Source: Strigops habroptila (taxonomy: Eukaryota > Chordata > Aves > Psittaciformes > Psittacidae). Taken from it: a stretch of 64,000 bases of DNA. Numbering within the stretch: the first letter of the stretch is position 1; every line of letters begins with the position of its first letter. This document shows positions 24,011 through 37,129 of the stretch, piece after piece. Location of the stretch: contig NC_044277.2 in the NCBI RefSeq assembly GCF_004027225.2, positions 92,702,283 through 92,766,282 on the forward strand, given 5' to 3'. A program made the position numbers and the translations under genes. The notes beneath the pieces were generated by a model. The model saw only the letters and a program-made list of their open reading frames with translations, did not search any database and was not told the DNA's origin.

Positions 24011-24830
24011 GTTAAGAGAGAGATTCAGTGATGTTGACAAGTGACTTAGCTGATCAGAGAAGTGCGGTTGGGTTGGAGGGAACCTGTGTTCTTGAAATGT
24101 GGGAGGTGAATTATCTTGGTATTCAGAAAAACAAACAGAGACAAGTTTGATGAGTTTAAATTCACAGAAGAGCTTTTTAATATTTCCTGAGGTCCTAATC
24201 AAAGAAGCATCTTAACTGGTCCCAGAGGGAAATGAAAGATGAAAGGAGCTGACACTGATGCCCACTCTACCTTGCTTGCCTTCTACTATTTTTTTTCCTT
24301 CCTTTTTCGCTTGTTACTAAAAATATCACGACATGTAAGAATTAGTGGTGTGATATTAATGCAAAGTCACAAACAAAAATCTGTTGTAAAATGTAGCATA
24401 CCTTTAAAATTTTAACATCTAGTAAATTAAAATCGGGGAAATTGACATAGATCAGATGAAAGAAGATACAGCACCTCTAGCTTATGCCAACTAAAAATAA
24501 GAATTATTAATGAAGCTAGGCTTTCTTCTGCTGTGCACATTAATTATTTATGATAATAATACTCCGCACTGCCATATTAAAGAATTTTCTTCACCCAGCT
24601 TCCCAGAAAACTCCATCTTCTGAAACCCTCAACATGTTAAAAACCACAAAAGAATGAATTCCTTTCAGTGTATTTATTATACTGGAAGATGAATATAGTC
24701 TTGGGTTATTAAACTGGAATGAAAAACACATCTTATTAGAACTTACATGGTGATTTTTATTCTCACTAGTTTCATATAAACTTAATGATGCAGACTGCAT
24801 TTTTATGCTCATCTATTTTAAAATGGTGCC

Positions 24831-27800
24831 TGGAGCAAAAGAAGCTTCCATTAATGCCAGTTTGGTATTTCAAATACAATTTGATGTAATTTACTTCAAA
24901 TATATGTGAACAGAGAAGGATAATGTTGAGAGCATTTTCTGGATTCAGATCTGGGTTAGTTCATGGGAGTGATTTGTTAAAACACAAGTTTTATGTAACA
25001 GAAAAAAGAAAAGGAAAACTAAACTGTTTTTTTAAAAATAGGGTAAAATTAATATCTTTATACAAAGGTGGGGGGGTTAAAATTATTTTGAATTGGCAGA
25101 CTTTAAATACATTTATTTATTTACAATCCAAGTTTCACATAACTGTATATTTTGTAGCACCATACGAATATTTCCATCCCTTTTGGCCCTATTCCTGCAA
25201 CACATTTTTAATTTCTTATTTTTTGCCTCTTACATGTATTGGAGTCTGGTTTTGTTATTGCAAGAATTACACTGGCAGACACACTTGTAGTTGAACACAC
25301 ACAGCAGCGTCTGCAAGACTTGGTCCTGAGCTGTTACAGAGGCAGGGGTCTCATGCAAGGAAAAGAGTTTTCACAGCCATGGAATTCACAGCCAAAACCT
25401 ACAATTTATGATAAAAATGTGTGATTTAAAATGTAACAGGGGTGTGTGCGCATGCAATATTATATTATAAATTCACACTTGTGTTACCTGCATATACACA
25501 GAGTGTCACACTTGCAGTGTGTGTTGCTGTCACAAGGAACAGCATCCTGAAAAAGAAACCATTACGGCAGGTGCACGACACTGGTTTTGCTTTCCTCCTG
25601 CAGTCTTGGGACACCCTGGCAGGGGTTTTCATCCCCTGCTACACTAGGACACCCCCTATTTCCATAAGCAAGGAGAAAGCATAGTCATTGTCTCCTGGCT
25701 TTTACTGTATCTCTGCCTGTGATTTCTTTCTTCTTTTTTGATTTTTCTTTTTTTTCCTGGGTGTTTTTAAGGAGGGAGGATGAACCTGAGACCAAGTAAG
25801 TGGCTTAATGGAAAGATTATAAAATCAGCGGTGAGCTGTAGGCATATAACTCCTGTATGGGACTTCTGTGGCTGCTGCTGAATGGCACCAGCGATGGGGG
25901 GCCATTCCCTATGGGACAGTGCTTCTGAACAAGGGGTTATGGGTAGGTTCCACAGTGCAGGGTAGCTTGAGAAGACAAACCACTGCCTCCCATCTGCTTG
26001 TGAGGAAGGAAAGAGCCTCCCCCAAAGCTAGGGCTTTCTTCCCAAGGGGATTTAGGGCCCTTCTGGATTATTTCCATCAAGGAAATAATCATCAATGACC
26101 TTTGTAAAGGAATCCAATGGCAAAATGTTCCTAATTGTTTTTCAGGCAAGGACTGGACAAAGAACTGTTTCTGGTGCAAACATGTTACAACATCATTTCA
26201 CAAAGCAACGCTAGTTTTATGAATGGGTTCATAAGTTTCAGTGTACACATCTGAATTGTTATAAGCAAGATGAATGCCTAGGAAAATTAATGAGCATATT
26301 TATTGTCTAGTAAAGGACCCTATTTCCTCTGCCTGTGACAACGAAGAAAACACCACACGTGATCTCACGAGTTACACCATTACAAAGATTAAAAATCATC
26401 AGCATTTCAAAGCTCTGTGTTAGAAATTATTTTTTTTTTTTAAGCCAGGCATTAGAAATATCAAACCAGCCAACCCCGTGACCTGAAATGCAAATCTTTA
26501 TTTGTGCAGTTCTTTACAGATGCCTTACTTATACAAAGGCTGAGACACAGCCTGTGCCAGAGGAATGTTTGGTGTGCATTGGAGAGAGGTGTTAAGATAC
26601 ATCATACTGTTAAAAAAACAACAAAACAACAAAAATAACCTCACCTGCCTGCTTGTTTAATATAAGATTTTGTTTCTGTAGAAACTGTAGCTGTTTTGAC
26701 CCAACAGTGCCCTTCATGAATCAGTGGCAGCACATACAGGCAAGGAGCAGGGGCTGGATCCTGTGCTGGGTCCTGTCCTCTGCTTGTGCACCCAACAGTG
26801 AGGGGAATTCCCAGATCAACAAATAACCACTGAAACGTGACAGATTATCTGCATTCAGTGATTGCAGAGTCTTGGAAGTTGAAAGGAGATCACAGCTTGG
26901 GTGCAAATGCTAGTGCAGTCCAGCTACATTAAAGGTGGTTATGCGTTGGTACCTCATAGCTGTTGCTGAAAACTGGCTTGAGGGATATTTTGGCCTTCTC
27001 CAGTTTCCATCTCTCTGTTTCTGATATAACAAAGAGGATGACCTCTGAAGTCCTCTCAAGTTGGTATTAGGCTAACATGGATACTGGAACCAGGAGACCT
27101 CTCCTCTCATCTTCTCTGAAACAGTCAGGTTTTAGGATTGCTCTTGGAGAAAACCTTCTCTAGGGTGGGCCTGAACTCATCATCACCTCCACATCTGATA
27201 TTTAGAAAACACCAGTTCAGGTAGGGCAGACTGACAGGTACTTTGAGCTACTGAGGCTTTCGGCTACCATGAGTAGCACTTCAGACATTTTGGTCCCAGA
27301 ACAGGAACAGCACCTATAACATGCAAAAGATCTGGGTTGTTTTACAAGTGGGAAAGAAGAGAAAACCAAATAAAATGCTGCAGCCATGAAAACAGTCCAG
27401 CAGTGTTCCACCTTAGTACAGCTATTGCTAAATTAGATCATAAATGTAATGGGTCAATATCTTAGCTGACACAAATGAACTTCATTGCACCATCTCACAC
27501 AAGCTAAGGTTGTGGTGCAATATTTACGCCAAAATCAGAAATACTTCCTAGATGTTTCCAGTACACTCAGCACCTAGCACCTGCTGGGCCACAGGACAAA
27601 ACAAATCCACTGACTTCATCTGATTCCCAAAAAATGAAGGCAATACTAAAGGGGAAAAAACCTCCACCATGTAGCATGTACACAAATAAATAATACTAAG
27701 CCTTATTTGTGAGTATGAGGGAAAACATCTGTAATTAGAGCATGAGAATGCTCTACAAACCCATTTATACACAAAACACTTTATCTTACCATAAACTTTG

Positions 27801-29288
27801 CTTATTCTGGTCCTATGCATTGTTCCATCCTTCCAATGAACACCTCCCTTGCCCACCAGTCTGGAGGCAGCAGGTGTGTGAGCAGTTGCTCAGGCCCATA
27901 TCAATGCTTTCGTCCCCTGCAAGGTGCCAACCGCATCCCAAGCTGCCATGGACATAAGCGGCATAAGATACCCTATGCACCAGGGGTTTCTGAGCTTGAA
28001 AAAGTGTGAGACTCATACCCATATGTGAACATTAATGTTGCAGTCTGGACTCATTTTCGCTTTTCCCACCTCCTCTCCCCTAGCTGTGCTGTTTTCAAAT
28101 GAACTGGAGAGCAGAGGGCAGTTTTCCTTGGACCTCAGCAGAATCCAATGTCAAAGCATAGAAAAAGACTTGAAACTTGTGGTGCTTCTTTCTGCCTGTA
28201 TGGTTAAACCCTGTACAAGGAAGGGAAGAGGGTAACATTTGGGTGCTGGAATATGGGTAGAAGTCTCTTCCTCCTTCCTGGAAGATAAGTGAAGTGAGAA
28301 GTAGGTGAGGTGAGAAGTAGCAACATATCACTGCTAATTTATGGCACTTGAACATCCTGTTAAAAAAATCTTATCTATGATTTACTTATTTAAATGAAAT
28401 TTCAGTTCACCTATAGTGACCTCACCTTCCCAATGGTAGTTATATATAACATGTGGCGTGGATAGAATGAACGTCTCACAGATGTAGAAATGGGTTAAAA
28501 AATGAATGCTCTGTCCACCCTACTTTACTACTGCTGTGATTTAGTAAAAGACTAGTTGCTGTCAGATCCGGTAATTTGAGACTCATCTTACAACGAAGTA
28601 TATATGCTGATGAAAAGCTGCTTTAGCAGCAGAGAGACTGCTAATTGTTTGATTATACAGGTCTTCACATTAATGAAGCACTATTCCATGGATTTGGAGC
28701 ATGGCGTGCAACCAAATTACCACCCCAGCACTCAAGCTGTGAAATCTGATTATTCATTAGCCAGTCAGTGAGTGGTACAAACATCTTTTCTTTTTTCAAA
28801 CCGTCAAAGGAGAGTGACTGCTTTTTTTTTCCCACTCTTCCCTTTAAGAATATGAGGTTTCGGACTTTTATCAATGATACGAGCTTACTCAAGATTTTAA
28901 GGATAAGCGTATTATATGAAGAGGTCCCCATTTTTCTCAAAAGTGTGCTATTCTTGTATAATTTATCCTCCGTGTTTGCTTAGTCCTGGCCTCCCCTGAG
29001 CCTGTCACTAACTGACAATTGTGGTGCACTTAATGAATTGAGAGTAGACTATATCCTTCCTAATTGACAAGAGTTACTAAAAGGCAAGAGATCAAAGTGA
29101 GGAAAGCTCGCAGTGCATCTGCCTCTACCATGCAGACCTGACTGAAGATGTATGGCTGTGAAAATAATTTCCAAACTTCTTTTTTATAATCTTTTTATAA
29201 ACCTTGATTTTTTTAAAGGGAAAATTCCTTTCTCATGTAAACAATGAGATGGAAAAAAAAATCATTAGGTATTATTAGCAGAAAAAAG
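24831..29288. other. Unique AT-rich non-coding sequence, no gene recognised
   Basis: No gene is recognised. A 123-codon frame at 24923-25294 has an odd lysine- and phenylalanine-rich composition matching its AT-rich DNA and no known domain. Short poly-T runs occur near 25738-25757 and 26428-26440, an A/C-rich run lies at 26609-26635, and an imperfect 16-bp tandem duplication lies at 28289-28320. Confidence 0.6.
28289..28320. repeat. 16-bp tandem duplication
   Basis: GTGAAGTGAGAAGTAG (28289-28304) is followed at once by GTGAGGTGAGAAGTAG (28305-28320), with one difference. It is a simple minisatellite seed. Confidence 0.9.
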
Positions 29289-29516
29289 TTTCTTTCTTTC
29301 TCTTTCTTTCTTTCTTCCTTTCTTTCTTTCTTTCTCTCTTTCTTTCTTTCTCTCTCTCTTTCTTTCTTTCTCTCTTTCTTTCTCTCTTTCTCTCTTTCTT
29401 TCTTTCTCTCTTTCTTTCTCTCTCTTTCTTTCTTTCTCTCTTTCTTTCTTTCTCTCTTTCTTTCTTTTTCTCTCCCTCTCTTTCTTCCTCTCTTTATCTT
29501 CCTTTCTTCCTTCCTT
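29289..29516. repeat. (CTTT)n/(CTCTTT)n polypyrimidine microsatellite, 228 bp
   Basis: The plus strand is pure pyrimidine without a break from 29289 to 29495 (207 bases). One A at 29496 is followed by 20 more pyrimidines. It is built of TTTC tetramers interspersed with CTCT, and decays to CCTTCC units at the right end. The tract creates false serine/leucine-rich (plus) and lysine/arginine/glutamate-rich (minus) frames of about 90-100 codons, which are not genes. Such mirror-symmetric homopurine-homopyrimidine DNA can adopt H-DNA and is length-variable. Confidence 0.98.
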
Positions 29517-29811
29517 GAATTTCCCTGCCCATGGCAAATCTAACTAATGTTGATTCCAGCTACAGCCAGTTCGTTTTGTACAGTGAATGTCGCTAGGATC
29601 AGTTACAAAATGAGCAGATTGGAAATCCTTCCTCACATGGAGGAGAAGTACTGACATCTCCAGTAAATGGGATTATCTGTAATGAGATTACATACAAAGA
29701 GATTAAGATGTGAATTGACACTCCTAGGAGATACAAAAGAGGCTCCTGAGACAACAGAGAAATGAGGTGTCAGAAGCAGAAGGTGGAATTGCTTCCTTGA
29801 GAAGGTTTTTC
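29517..29811. other. Unique non-coding sequence, nothing recognised
   Basis: About 295 bases between the CT-rich microsatellite and the SINE-like relic. I see no gene, RNA or repeat in it. Confidence 0.6.
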
Positions 29812-29965
29812 ATGATAATGATAATGATCTTACCCGTATAATAGTGCCTTTCATCCAGGAAGATCCCCAAAGAGCTGTACAAATGCCGTACACTAGTTCT
29901 TTTCAGACCATCATGGAAATGCTTCCACCTCTGGTTGGAGTACAGCAGCTGTTTAACCACATACA
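29812..29965 (-). mobile_element. Ancient SINE/LINE tail of the MIR/L2 type
   Basis: On the plus strand, CATGATAATGATAATGAT is followed by GTATAATAGTGCCTTTCATC, CAGGAAGATCCCCAAAGAGC and TGTACAAATG. This is the antisense of the common tail read as CATTTGTA, CTTTGAGGATCT, GATGAAAGGCACTATA, then ATT-rich repeats. The following GAAATGCTTCCACCTCTGG and AGTACAGCAGCTGTTTAACC continue in a pattern I associate with old amniote SINE bodies, though I cannot name the family. Tail identity is good; the extent to the right is uncertain. Confidence 0.65.
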
Positions 29966-31183
29966 ACCTGACCTCGTAACAGCAGTGGGCAGGAACTATT
30001 AAGATAGAGTCTGATCACAGGGACACGAAAACATAATGATATAAATCTCATGTCTGGACATAGTGTCATTCCACAAAACTGTATTTTGGGTTTTGGTTTT
30101 AATTTCTTTGGTGTTTATCCCTTTGTTTTTCATCATTTACTTTAAATAAGAATATTGAATTAGTTTTTGAAATGTTCATTAAAAAACGCACCATTTCTCT
30201 TTTTCAAAAATTGTGTGGAAAAATTAAGAGACAAAAGCAAATACAAAAGAATAAAGCTGCTAGAAGTTTTGGTACCATGTTTAGGTGCACCTGAAAGTGC
30301 AGTGTATTGACTGGTCAATGTCAAGCTGATGACTGACTCATTAGACCTATACATGTCTGCTGATGGATGCAGTTTTTAAAATGTGATGTCTCATATTTAA
30401 TTGACAAGGTTGTGATGGAAGTCACCACAAACCAGTGCAAACTGAGGACAGACCTCTTCTATAAAGTAACCTATGGGCAAGTCTGGGATAGTTTGTTTTT
30501 GATCTCTCAGGACATTGCATTGCCTACTGAGCCTTTTAACTTCTCTCTGTAAATCTGGCTGGCAACAACTTTGTATGAAAAACCTCAGAAGACAGGCAGT
30601 AGATGTTGCCTAGAAAAAAAAAGTGACAGAAAAAACCCCCTCCTGTGCAAGCTCATAGCTCATCAGAAGAAGTATCTGTACTTCAGGCATGACTTGAAGA
30701 TGTTAGAGCAGCGTAGGCAATCCTCAGATACAGCTCCTCTCTCTCACTCTCTGAGTGCTAAATTACCATTCTTGTTCTTAGTAGATTTTATTAGTTTTCT
30801 TGTCACTCTTATAAATGGGGTTGAACAGGAAAACAAAATGTATTTAGAAACTATGGTCTATATGGTTTTACAGCTAAATAAGTCTCCCTGTCAGATTCTT
30901 TCAACTTTCTGGAAATGAGGGTAATGAAACATTTTGCTTGCTCCTCCGCTCCCATGTTTGCCCCGCCAGACAAACCACCAGCACCAATGCCCAAAGGACA
31001 ACTTGCTTTCAGAGAAGGAGCTTCATACTAACCCTGGATATTATTCTTCTTCCAGCTTCCAAGCCCAGAAGCTTGAAGTCAAGTTTACTACTTCATCAGT
31101 TCCCCATGCCAAGGGGAACTGCTAACTGCTCACAACAGGCCCCAACACAGCATCCTTCAGTGCCACGTCTCTTCTCTGCAAAG
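29966..31183. other. Unique non-coding sequence, no gene recognised
   Basis: AT-rich sequence with short T and A runs. A 115-codon frame at 30571-30918 carries no recognisable domain and lies in sequence with no splice structure that I could support. Confidence 0.6.
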
Positions 31184-31325
31184 GAGACCTGGGTCCTGGC
31201 CCTGCCTCTGCTAATGTCTGACAGCCCTGCTGTGACTCCACAGCTCTGAGCAAACCCCTCTGTGGTCCAGTGTCCCTGTCTGCAGCATGCGTAATAATGA
31301 TCCTTATCCTAGTAGGGGTGGGTTT
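31184..31325 (+). mobile_element. MIR-type SINE, central body
   Basis: GAGACCTGGGTCCTGGCCCT follows the MIR head-to-body junction (CCTGGGTTCGAATCCCGGCTCT region). It continues CCTCTGCTAATGTCTGAC, CTGCTGTGACTCCACAGCTC, GAGCAAACCCCTCTGTG, TCCAGTGTCCCTGTCTGC (for CTCAGTTTCCTCATCTGTA), TAATAATGATCCTTATCCTA and AGGGGTGGG (for GTACCTACCTCATAGGGTTG). The remnant therefore spans the tRNA-derived B-box side through the conserved core. The tail beyond 31325 is decayed (AATATGGATCTTTGTACC may be part of it). It has no function of its own. Confidence 0.83.
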
Positions 31326-34300
31326 TATTTTTCTGACTAAATAAAAATATGGATCTTTGTACCATTCCTCAGGCATCACAGACTGTTAAAACCAATAAAT
31401 ACAAATTAGAACTGTTTTATCGGCTGCTACTGCCATTGGTAACTTGCCACCAAGCTCCTGAGAGCACAGTACACGTGAGATCTCTTCTCCTTTGCTCTTC
31501 CAAATTTGAACTGCATCATCTCACCCTGGATGAAAACCCACACACTTATTGATGCTAAAAACACTATCCTCCTAAATGAAAATATTCTCTCTTTTCTGGT
31601 TTTGTTTGGTTTTTTTACTGAACTTTTCAGGCACTAAGATTAGGCCTCTGAAGCTACTTGACGGTATGACTGTGTAATATTAGGGTTTGGGGGATTTTTC
31701 TTCTGACTTTGTAATACAGGCAAAAGCCCTAGGTTTGACTCACTTGTCCTAGAATAAAGCTGCTTTCACTGAAGTAACTTGGTTTACATGAGTAGCACAT
31801 CCAGACTCCTGACATTACTTGTTTGCTGGCAGAGGCTGTAGCTACCTGAGGGTGGTTATGCCCAAACAACTGTCCTGACAAGATCCACCGTAGGACTCTG
31901 CATGGGCTAATGTTTAGCTATAAGCTCCTCCATGCTTTGGGATTTCTCTAAGAGGAATCAGATCGAGGTACCTGCCTCCTGCTTTATACAGTTTGGTGAG
32001 CATCCGAGGTAGGGTGTGTACTGCAGCCTGGCTCTCAGCCGGCTCAGGTGCACCATCAGCTGTCCTGCCCTGGCTCAGCACTGCTCCCACCGTGCCCCAG
32101 TAAGCGGGTATTCCCAGAGTGGATAGGAACCCATCACCCACTGAAGAAGGTCCTGCTTATTACTCTTGCTCTGCAGCATTCAACGATTTTGATCTCTGCC
32201 TGGGCTACAGACAAGTGCTTCCAGTCCAAAGCAAGAAATCCAGCAGCTTTCATCACCCGCACAGAAGCTTTCATTTTAAAAATAATGCCTTTCAATGTCA
32301 GCTTGGCCAACAGCTGCTTCTAGAAGATTAGAGCTTTTCTCTGCCTTCTCTGGCAACCCAGATGGATTTGTTTGCCTAGTTTACATTGCACTGTATTGTT
32401 CAGCTATCTGTAAGCGTGATCAGTGCCGGCTTCCAATATTTCAAAGCCTGTGGCATCCTCATCATCTAATACCAATTAGGGGCGAAAAAAAGCCTCTTCC
32501 AAGTAGCAGCTGTTGAGTTTGGGAGGGGCAGTGGGGTACCCTTTGTGCTTGCACACTTTATCAGCAAGATAAGAGGTATAAGCACTCACATGACACAGCA
32601 TTTTTAGGACAAGATACTACATCTAATCTATTCCCAGGATTTTCCTGGGTACCTATCCCAACAATGCCTGCAAGGACTTTTCTATATCAGGATGATCATG
32701 GCTTCTTAGGGATATCCAAGATGGCAAGACTAACTTTTCCTGACTGGCTTCATGTGTTTTTCATGTCAGCTCCATACCGCTCTACATCTTACTGAAAGTA
32801 AATGAACTGATGCACGATTGTCTGAGAACAGAGAAGTTACATCGGAGGTATCAGCAACCTTTGCATGCTACAGCTTTTCCCTCCAAGCAGTCTTACAGTA
32901 TAATGAGCATGTACTTAGATGCCTCCTGCCATACATTCAAGGAGGGCAAACATGGACAGACTGTCAGATCTTCTATGGCTTTGTGCCTGCAACTCAGCAT
33001 CTAAGTCAATATATTAAGCACTACCATCAGTGGTCTGGCTTTTTGTAGCTGCTGAGTGTCCACAAGTCCTATAGACATCATGTACAGATTGTCCCTGCTC
33101 AGCTTCTTTCCCGAAAGTTTTCACAGCTATGTTATTATCTTGCTTCTTCCCTAGCCTGTATTAATTTGTGGGTGTTGACATATGTACTTCACTATAGAGC
33201 ACGAAGTCCAGTCACTCTGCAGAAACAGTCTGTGTTAGATCAGAATGCCTATAACAATACCGATTTTCCTTGACTTCAACTTATGCCACAACAAAGCTCT
33301 TCATGAGTCATTTGGTAGAGACAGTGCTCAGTCAAGAAAACATTCCTTAACTTGGGGACAATAAACAGCCCTAATACATATGCTGCCACTTCTTTCCTTT
33401 GTTTTATTTACAAGACCTTTAACAGAAGAATATCAGCTTCTCTGCGATTCTTCATTTTTCTAATTATTTTCAGCTATTAGGAACAGTTCATTTTCACCTG
33501 CAAATTAACCGTTTGCATGCATGTACATGCAAGGCACCATCTATTTTGCTCAGGCAAATGCAAGCTGTGACAAAAACACTTGAGCACTGGAGATACAGAC
33601 CCTAAGTAAATGCATCCCGCAAAGAGAGATTATAATTTTGGATGGAACCAGTGCTCAATCTGGGATAGCATTTGCACTGCCAGATGTCATAAAACTTGTT
33701 ATTCCACATTCCTTATGCTGGAAAGTGCTACATCTGGCTCAGGAACACATCAAAGGCTATGTCTACACAGCATTTTGCAGGCAGACTCAAGCTTAATCTG
33801 ACCACACTCCAAGCCAGTCAGGAAACATGTGGCTATACCAGTGTGGTGCCAAACCCCAGAGAATCTGCCCAGATGAGAAAAAGTGTGTATGAGAACAGTC
33901 AGATCTCAGATCAAGTGTCTGCCTCCCTTCAGAAATGGCTGTAGATATACTAGGCTCAGATACTCAGGAAAGTTCCATGGGGTTTTAGACTTAAACTTCC
34001 CCATCTACCTGGCTGGTAGCAAAAATAATGAAGTTTCTTTTCATACATCAGTAACTTTCTCTAAAATCCTTTGCTACAATGACAAAAGATGCTTTCACAA
34101 AAAGCCAGGAAAGCTTGACAGACAGGCACCTGCTTCATGCAAGCTCACTCAGGAAGACGCATGGATAATAGCAATCTGGGACATACAACCACAGTTCAAA
34201 GCAGTGGAAAGAATTAGGGCCTTTGAAACTCTTTGTCCAGGAGCTCTCCATTATTCGCACACTGAAGCCTTTCACGTGTTTTGAAAGCAGATTGTTTTTT

Positions 34301-36290
34301 TCAGAAGTTCAGGTAGTATTCCAGGTTGGTTACTGAAAAATTATCAACAGCTGACACATGAGAAGTTGGGCTGTGATGAGCCAGAACAAATTTGGTGTGG
34401 AGGATGATCTTCACCATAGCTAAATTACCATTAGCCACCTTTAAAAAAAAGTGTATTCCAAAACTCAATCCCATTAGTTTAATAAAAGATTGAAAAGTTA
34501 TGATTTATACAAGCTCAACTACCGTATAATATCAGACAGACTGTATTTATCACCTATTTCCATGTGTTTTCAAGACAGTTTGAGTTTTCCTCACAGTTAA
34601 CTGGATTTGGACAGAAGTCAAAAGTTTATTTAAAACATTAGAGAAGCATTGAAGAAGCACAGAAGCAAAATGGTGTCATGTCTTTGGTTTTGTCATGCAG
34701 TGAAGCAGCTGCCAGCCCTGGAGCAGATGGGAAACCTCAGCTTCTGATGCTGTTTCATGGGGTCTGCTCATGTCAGTGAGGGGCTCCATCAGCTTGAGAT
34801 CCACTTGATTTCTGATGATCCTTCTCCAACCCTCCCTTTATGGAGGGGTGAACTTTATCTTCCACTTCCACACACTGTCCAAATGCATTCCAGCCGCTCT
34901 GTATGTTGCTTGCAGGAAAACAGTGACCCCAACCCAAAACCGCTTTCTGTGTGAATGCAAACCATGAAACACCAACCAGATGGGTGACGGTTGAAGGACC
35001 ATAGTGAAGATATCCTGGCTTTCCATAGCAACGAAACATAGCCTCTTCTGGCGTCCATGCAGGGAAGTTGACAGTCTGATCTCCACACCTGTGTTTAGGA
35101 GTGGACTTTTGCCTTGTGCAATAAACTCGGTGTGGGGGTTTGTTTATGCAGACATGAGCATAACTTGTTTCCTTGGGTGAGAGCTGTTTGTCCAGACTTA
35201 GACAGCAAAAATGCATGTGATTTACAATGAATTCAGTGGGAAGCCAGCATCTGGATCTGCAGAATTTCAAATTATTGCTCCATACTGAGAATGACGTGCC
35301 TCAGCTTTTGAAGTGTTTCGTGTGAGATACCCAAAGGAAATTTTCAGACTACTGAGTTATCATTATTGAGCTACTGCAACTACTATCTGTCTTAACATTT
35401 CACTGTAATGAGGTAATATTTAAGTTACCACCAAGGAGGGTCTTGCAATACCTTTTTAAGCCAAAGGATGAGTGAGCACCAGAGATGGTTCCAAATTTTG
35501 TCACTCCAGGGATGGATTTTGCAAGTGGTTCATTTCTCCTCCAGCCCAACCATCCTGAGACACTGGATAATATAACTTGCACTTCTCTCTGGCATAAACT
35601 GGCTACCAGCTGTTATAAAACTTGGGACAACATTTTATTGATCAAGCCTTTTGTAAATGTGACATTCCCAAGCCAAACCTCAGCACGACAGAGGTAGCAG
35701 AAAGGAAATAGTCATGCTGAGGCAGGACTAATTTGTTTTGGTTTGGTTTTTACTTATGGAGTCACCAGTAACATACTACTGTCATCTCTCACCTGTATAG
35801 CAAATTTAGGCCCCTAAAAGACAATAGCCACTAGCAACACGTTACCATAAAGAAGGACTGCTCAGAGCTCTCTGAGTGACACGAGACAGTTTGTCCCTGT
35901 ATTAAACTGGTGGGAGATGGCTTTGTCAAGACCTATTGTCTGGGGTTCTACAGACTTCTAGGCCAAATGTACAGTAATTGGTACCAGTCCCAGCAAAATC
36001 CCAGCAAGCACTGAAGATGAAAACAGACAATGGAGACCTTTGAAGGAAGAGATGGTACAGCAAGGGAATTTGGCCATGCTTTACAGTCATCTTCTGACAC
36101 TTGCCTCCAAGCATGCTCGCACCTCAAGACTGCTGCCCCAAGTCCAGGTGAGAGGCATGAAGAGAGCTGCAGTGCTTCCCAGCCTCGGACCAGCAGTGAA
36201 GAACTGAACCTGGAGTTCCTGAACTACAAGCGTCTTAAAAGTGGTGCAGAATCTGTGCTCTTTCAGGGATGAGGACTCTGGATAACAAGA
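31326..36290. other. Unique non-coding sequence, no gene recognised
   Basis: No gene is recognised. Frames up to 165 codons occur (minus strand 34773-35270; plus strand 33883-34284), but each is contradicted by comparable frames in other phases and has no domain. The stretch around 33049-33082 has a decayed resemblance to an old amniote repeat word (GCTGAGCACCCACAACTCCC), too short to call. An RFX-like half site lies at 35019-35032 and a candidate element at about 32330-32490. Confidence 0.6.
35019..35032 (+). promoter_or_regulatory. RFX X-box-like site
   Basis: CTTTCCATAGCAAC matches 11 of 14 positions of the X-box consensus and keeps the CCATAGCAAC half exactly. The same half occurs at 10771-10779. 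No promoter context is visible. Confidence 0.18.
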
Positions 36291-37129
36291 AACCCTCTCA
36301 TGCAGTGAAAGACATCTTGAGATCTACAAAGATGAAAGGGGCTTTTTGCTTCTACTCGAAGAACAGAGAAGGGAAGACTATTTGAAAGGCACTCTTTGCT
36401 TGTCTCTGGCAGGTAAGGAGTGAGATCCTCTTGAACAGCTCTAAGCAGAAGATGGCTCTAGTGATACGATACCATATTATAAGTCCATCTGCTTCACAGA
36501 AAGTTATGTTCAGTAGGTATTTACAGATGTAATTTCTCTCTTTAGTTCTTTTTCATCAGGATAAATATAATGAACTTTAAGAGGTATGAAGTTGGGAGAG
36601 AGGGGACAAAAGAAATATGGATGAATTTCAAGGTAAAAATGTACACCACAGCCTCAATTCACTTAGCTTAAGCACTCCATGAATATCTGAACAGCTGGTG
36701 ATTTTGCATATTGTATCATCTGCACGGTGGTACGGAGGTGGAGGGATATGTATAATAACAACAGGCTTTGGGGCTTAGCTGAGAATTGCCCAGGATTTTC
36801 TTGATATAAATCAGCTATCTTAGTATAAGGGTACATTTTATACCAAAGTTTTCACTTTTCGTATTTGAATTTTCATTACAATGCTAGTTATTATAATTTC
36901 TTTAAAAGAAAAAGAACAAGAACTCCAATAGAAACAAGAACAATGCCTCTTGCTGGAGTTTCATGAATCTACTTCAATGTCACTTGAAAGACTCCTGAAG
37001 AGTCAAGCTGCTTGGTTTCTATGAAACAGCCCAGGAGTCTCTCTCTGTCCAGCTCACGCAGCTAAGTTAAGCTCTTATTGAACTCAGTTGTTATTTTTCT
37101 AACAGATTCTTAATTACTGGTTTTTTGAA

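Larger units (their letters stand above)
19613..24830. other. Unique AT-rich non-coding sequence, no gene recognised
   Basis: No gene is recognised. Contents: a purine-rich tract (21096-21180), T runs near 22505-22520, A-rich sequence (23561-23664) containing a perfect 11-bp hairpin (23623-23649), and two segments with conserved-element character (about 23690-24010 and 24330-24620). Frames near 20.36-20.71 kb and 20.9-21.2 kb owe their length to GC-rich or purine-rich sequence, not to any domain. Confidence 0.6.

Noticed and set aside
29265-29537. Lysine/arginine/glutamate-rich frame (minus) and serine/leucine-rich frame (plus)
   Set aside because: They are translations of the CTTT microsatellite.
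34773-35270. 165-codon minus-strand frame
   Set aside because: Three further frames overlap it, composition is nondescript, and there is no splice structure or family motif.
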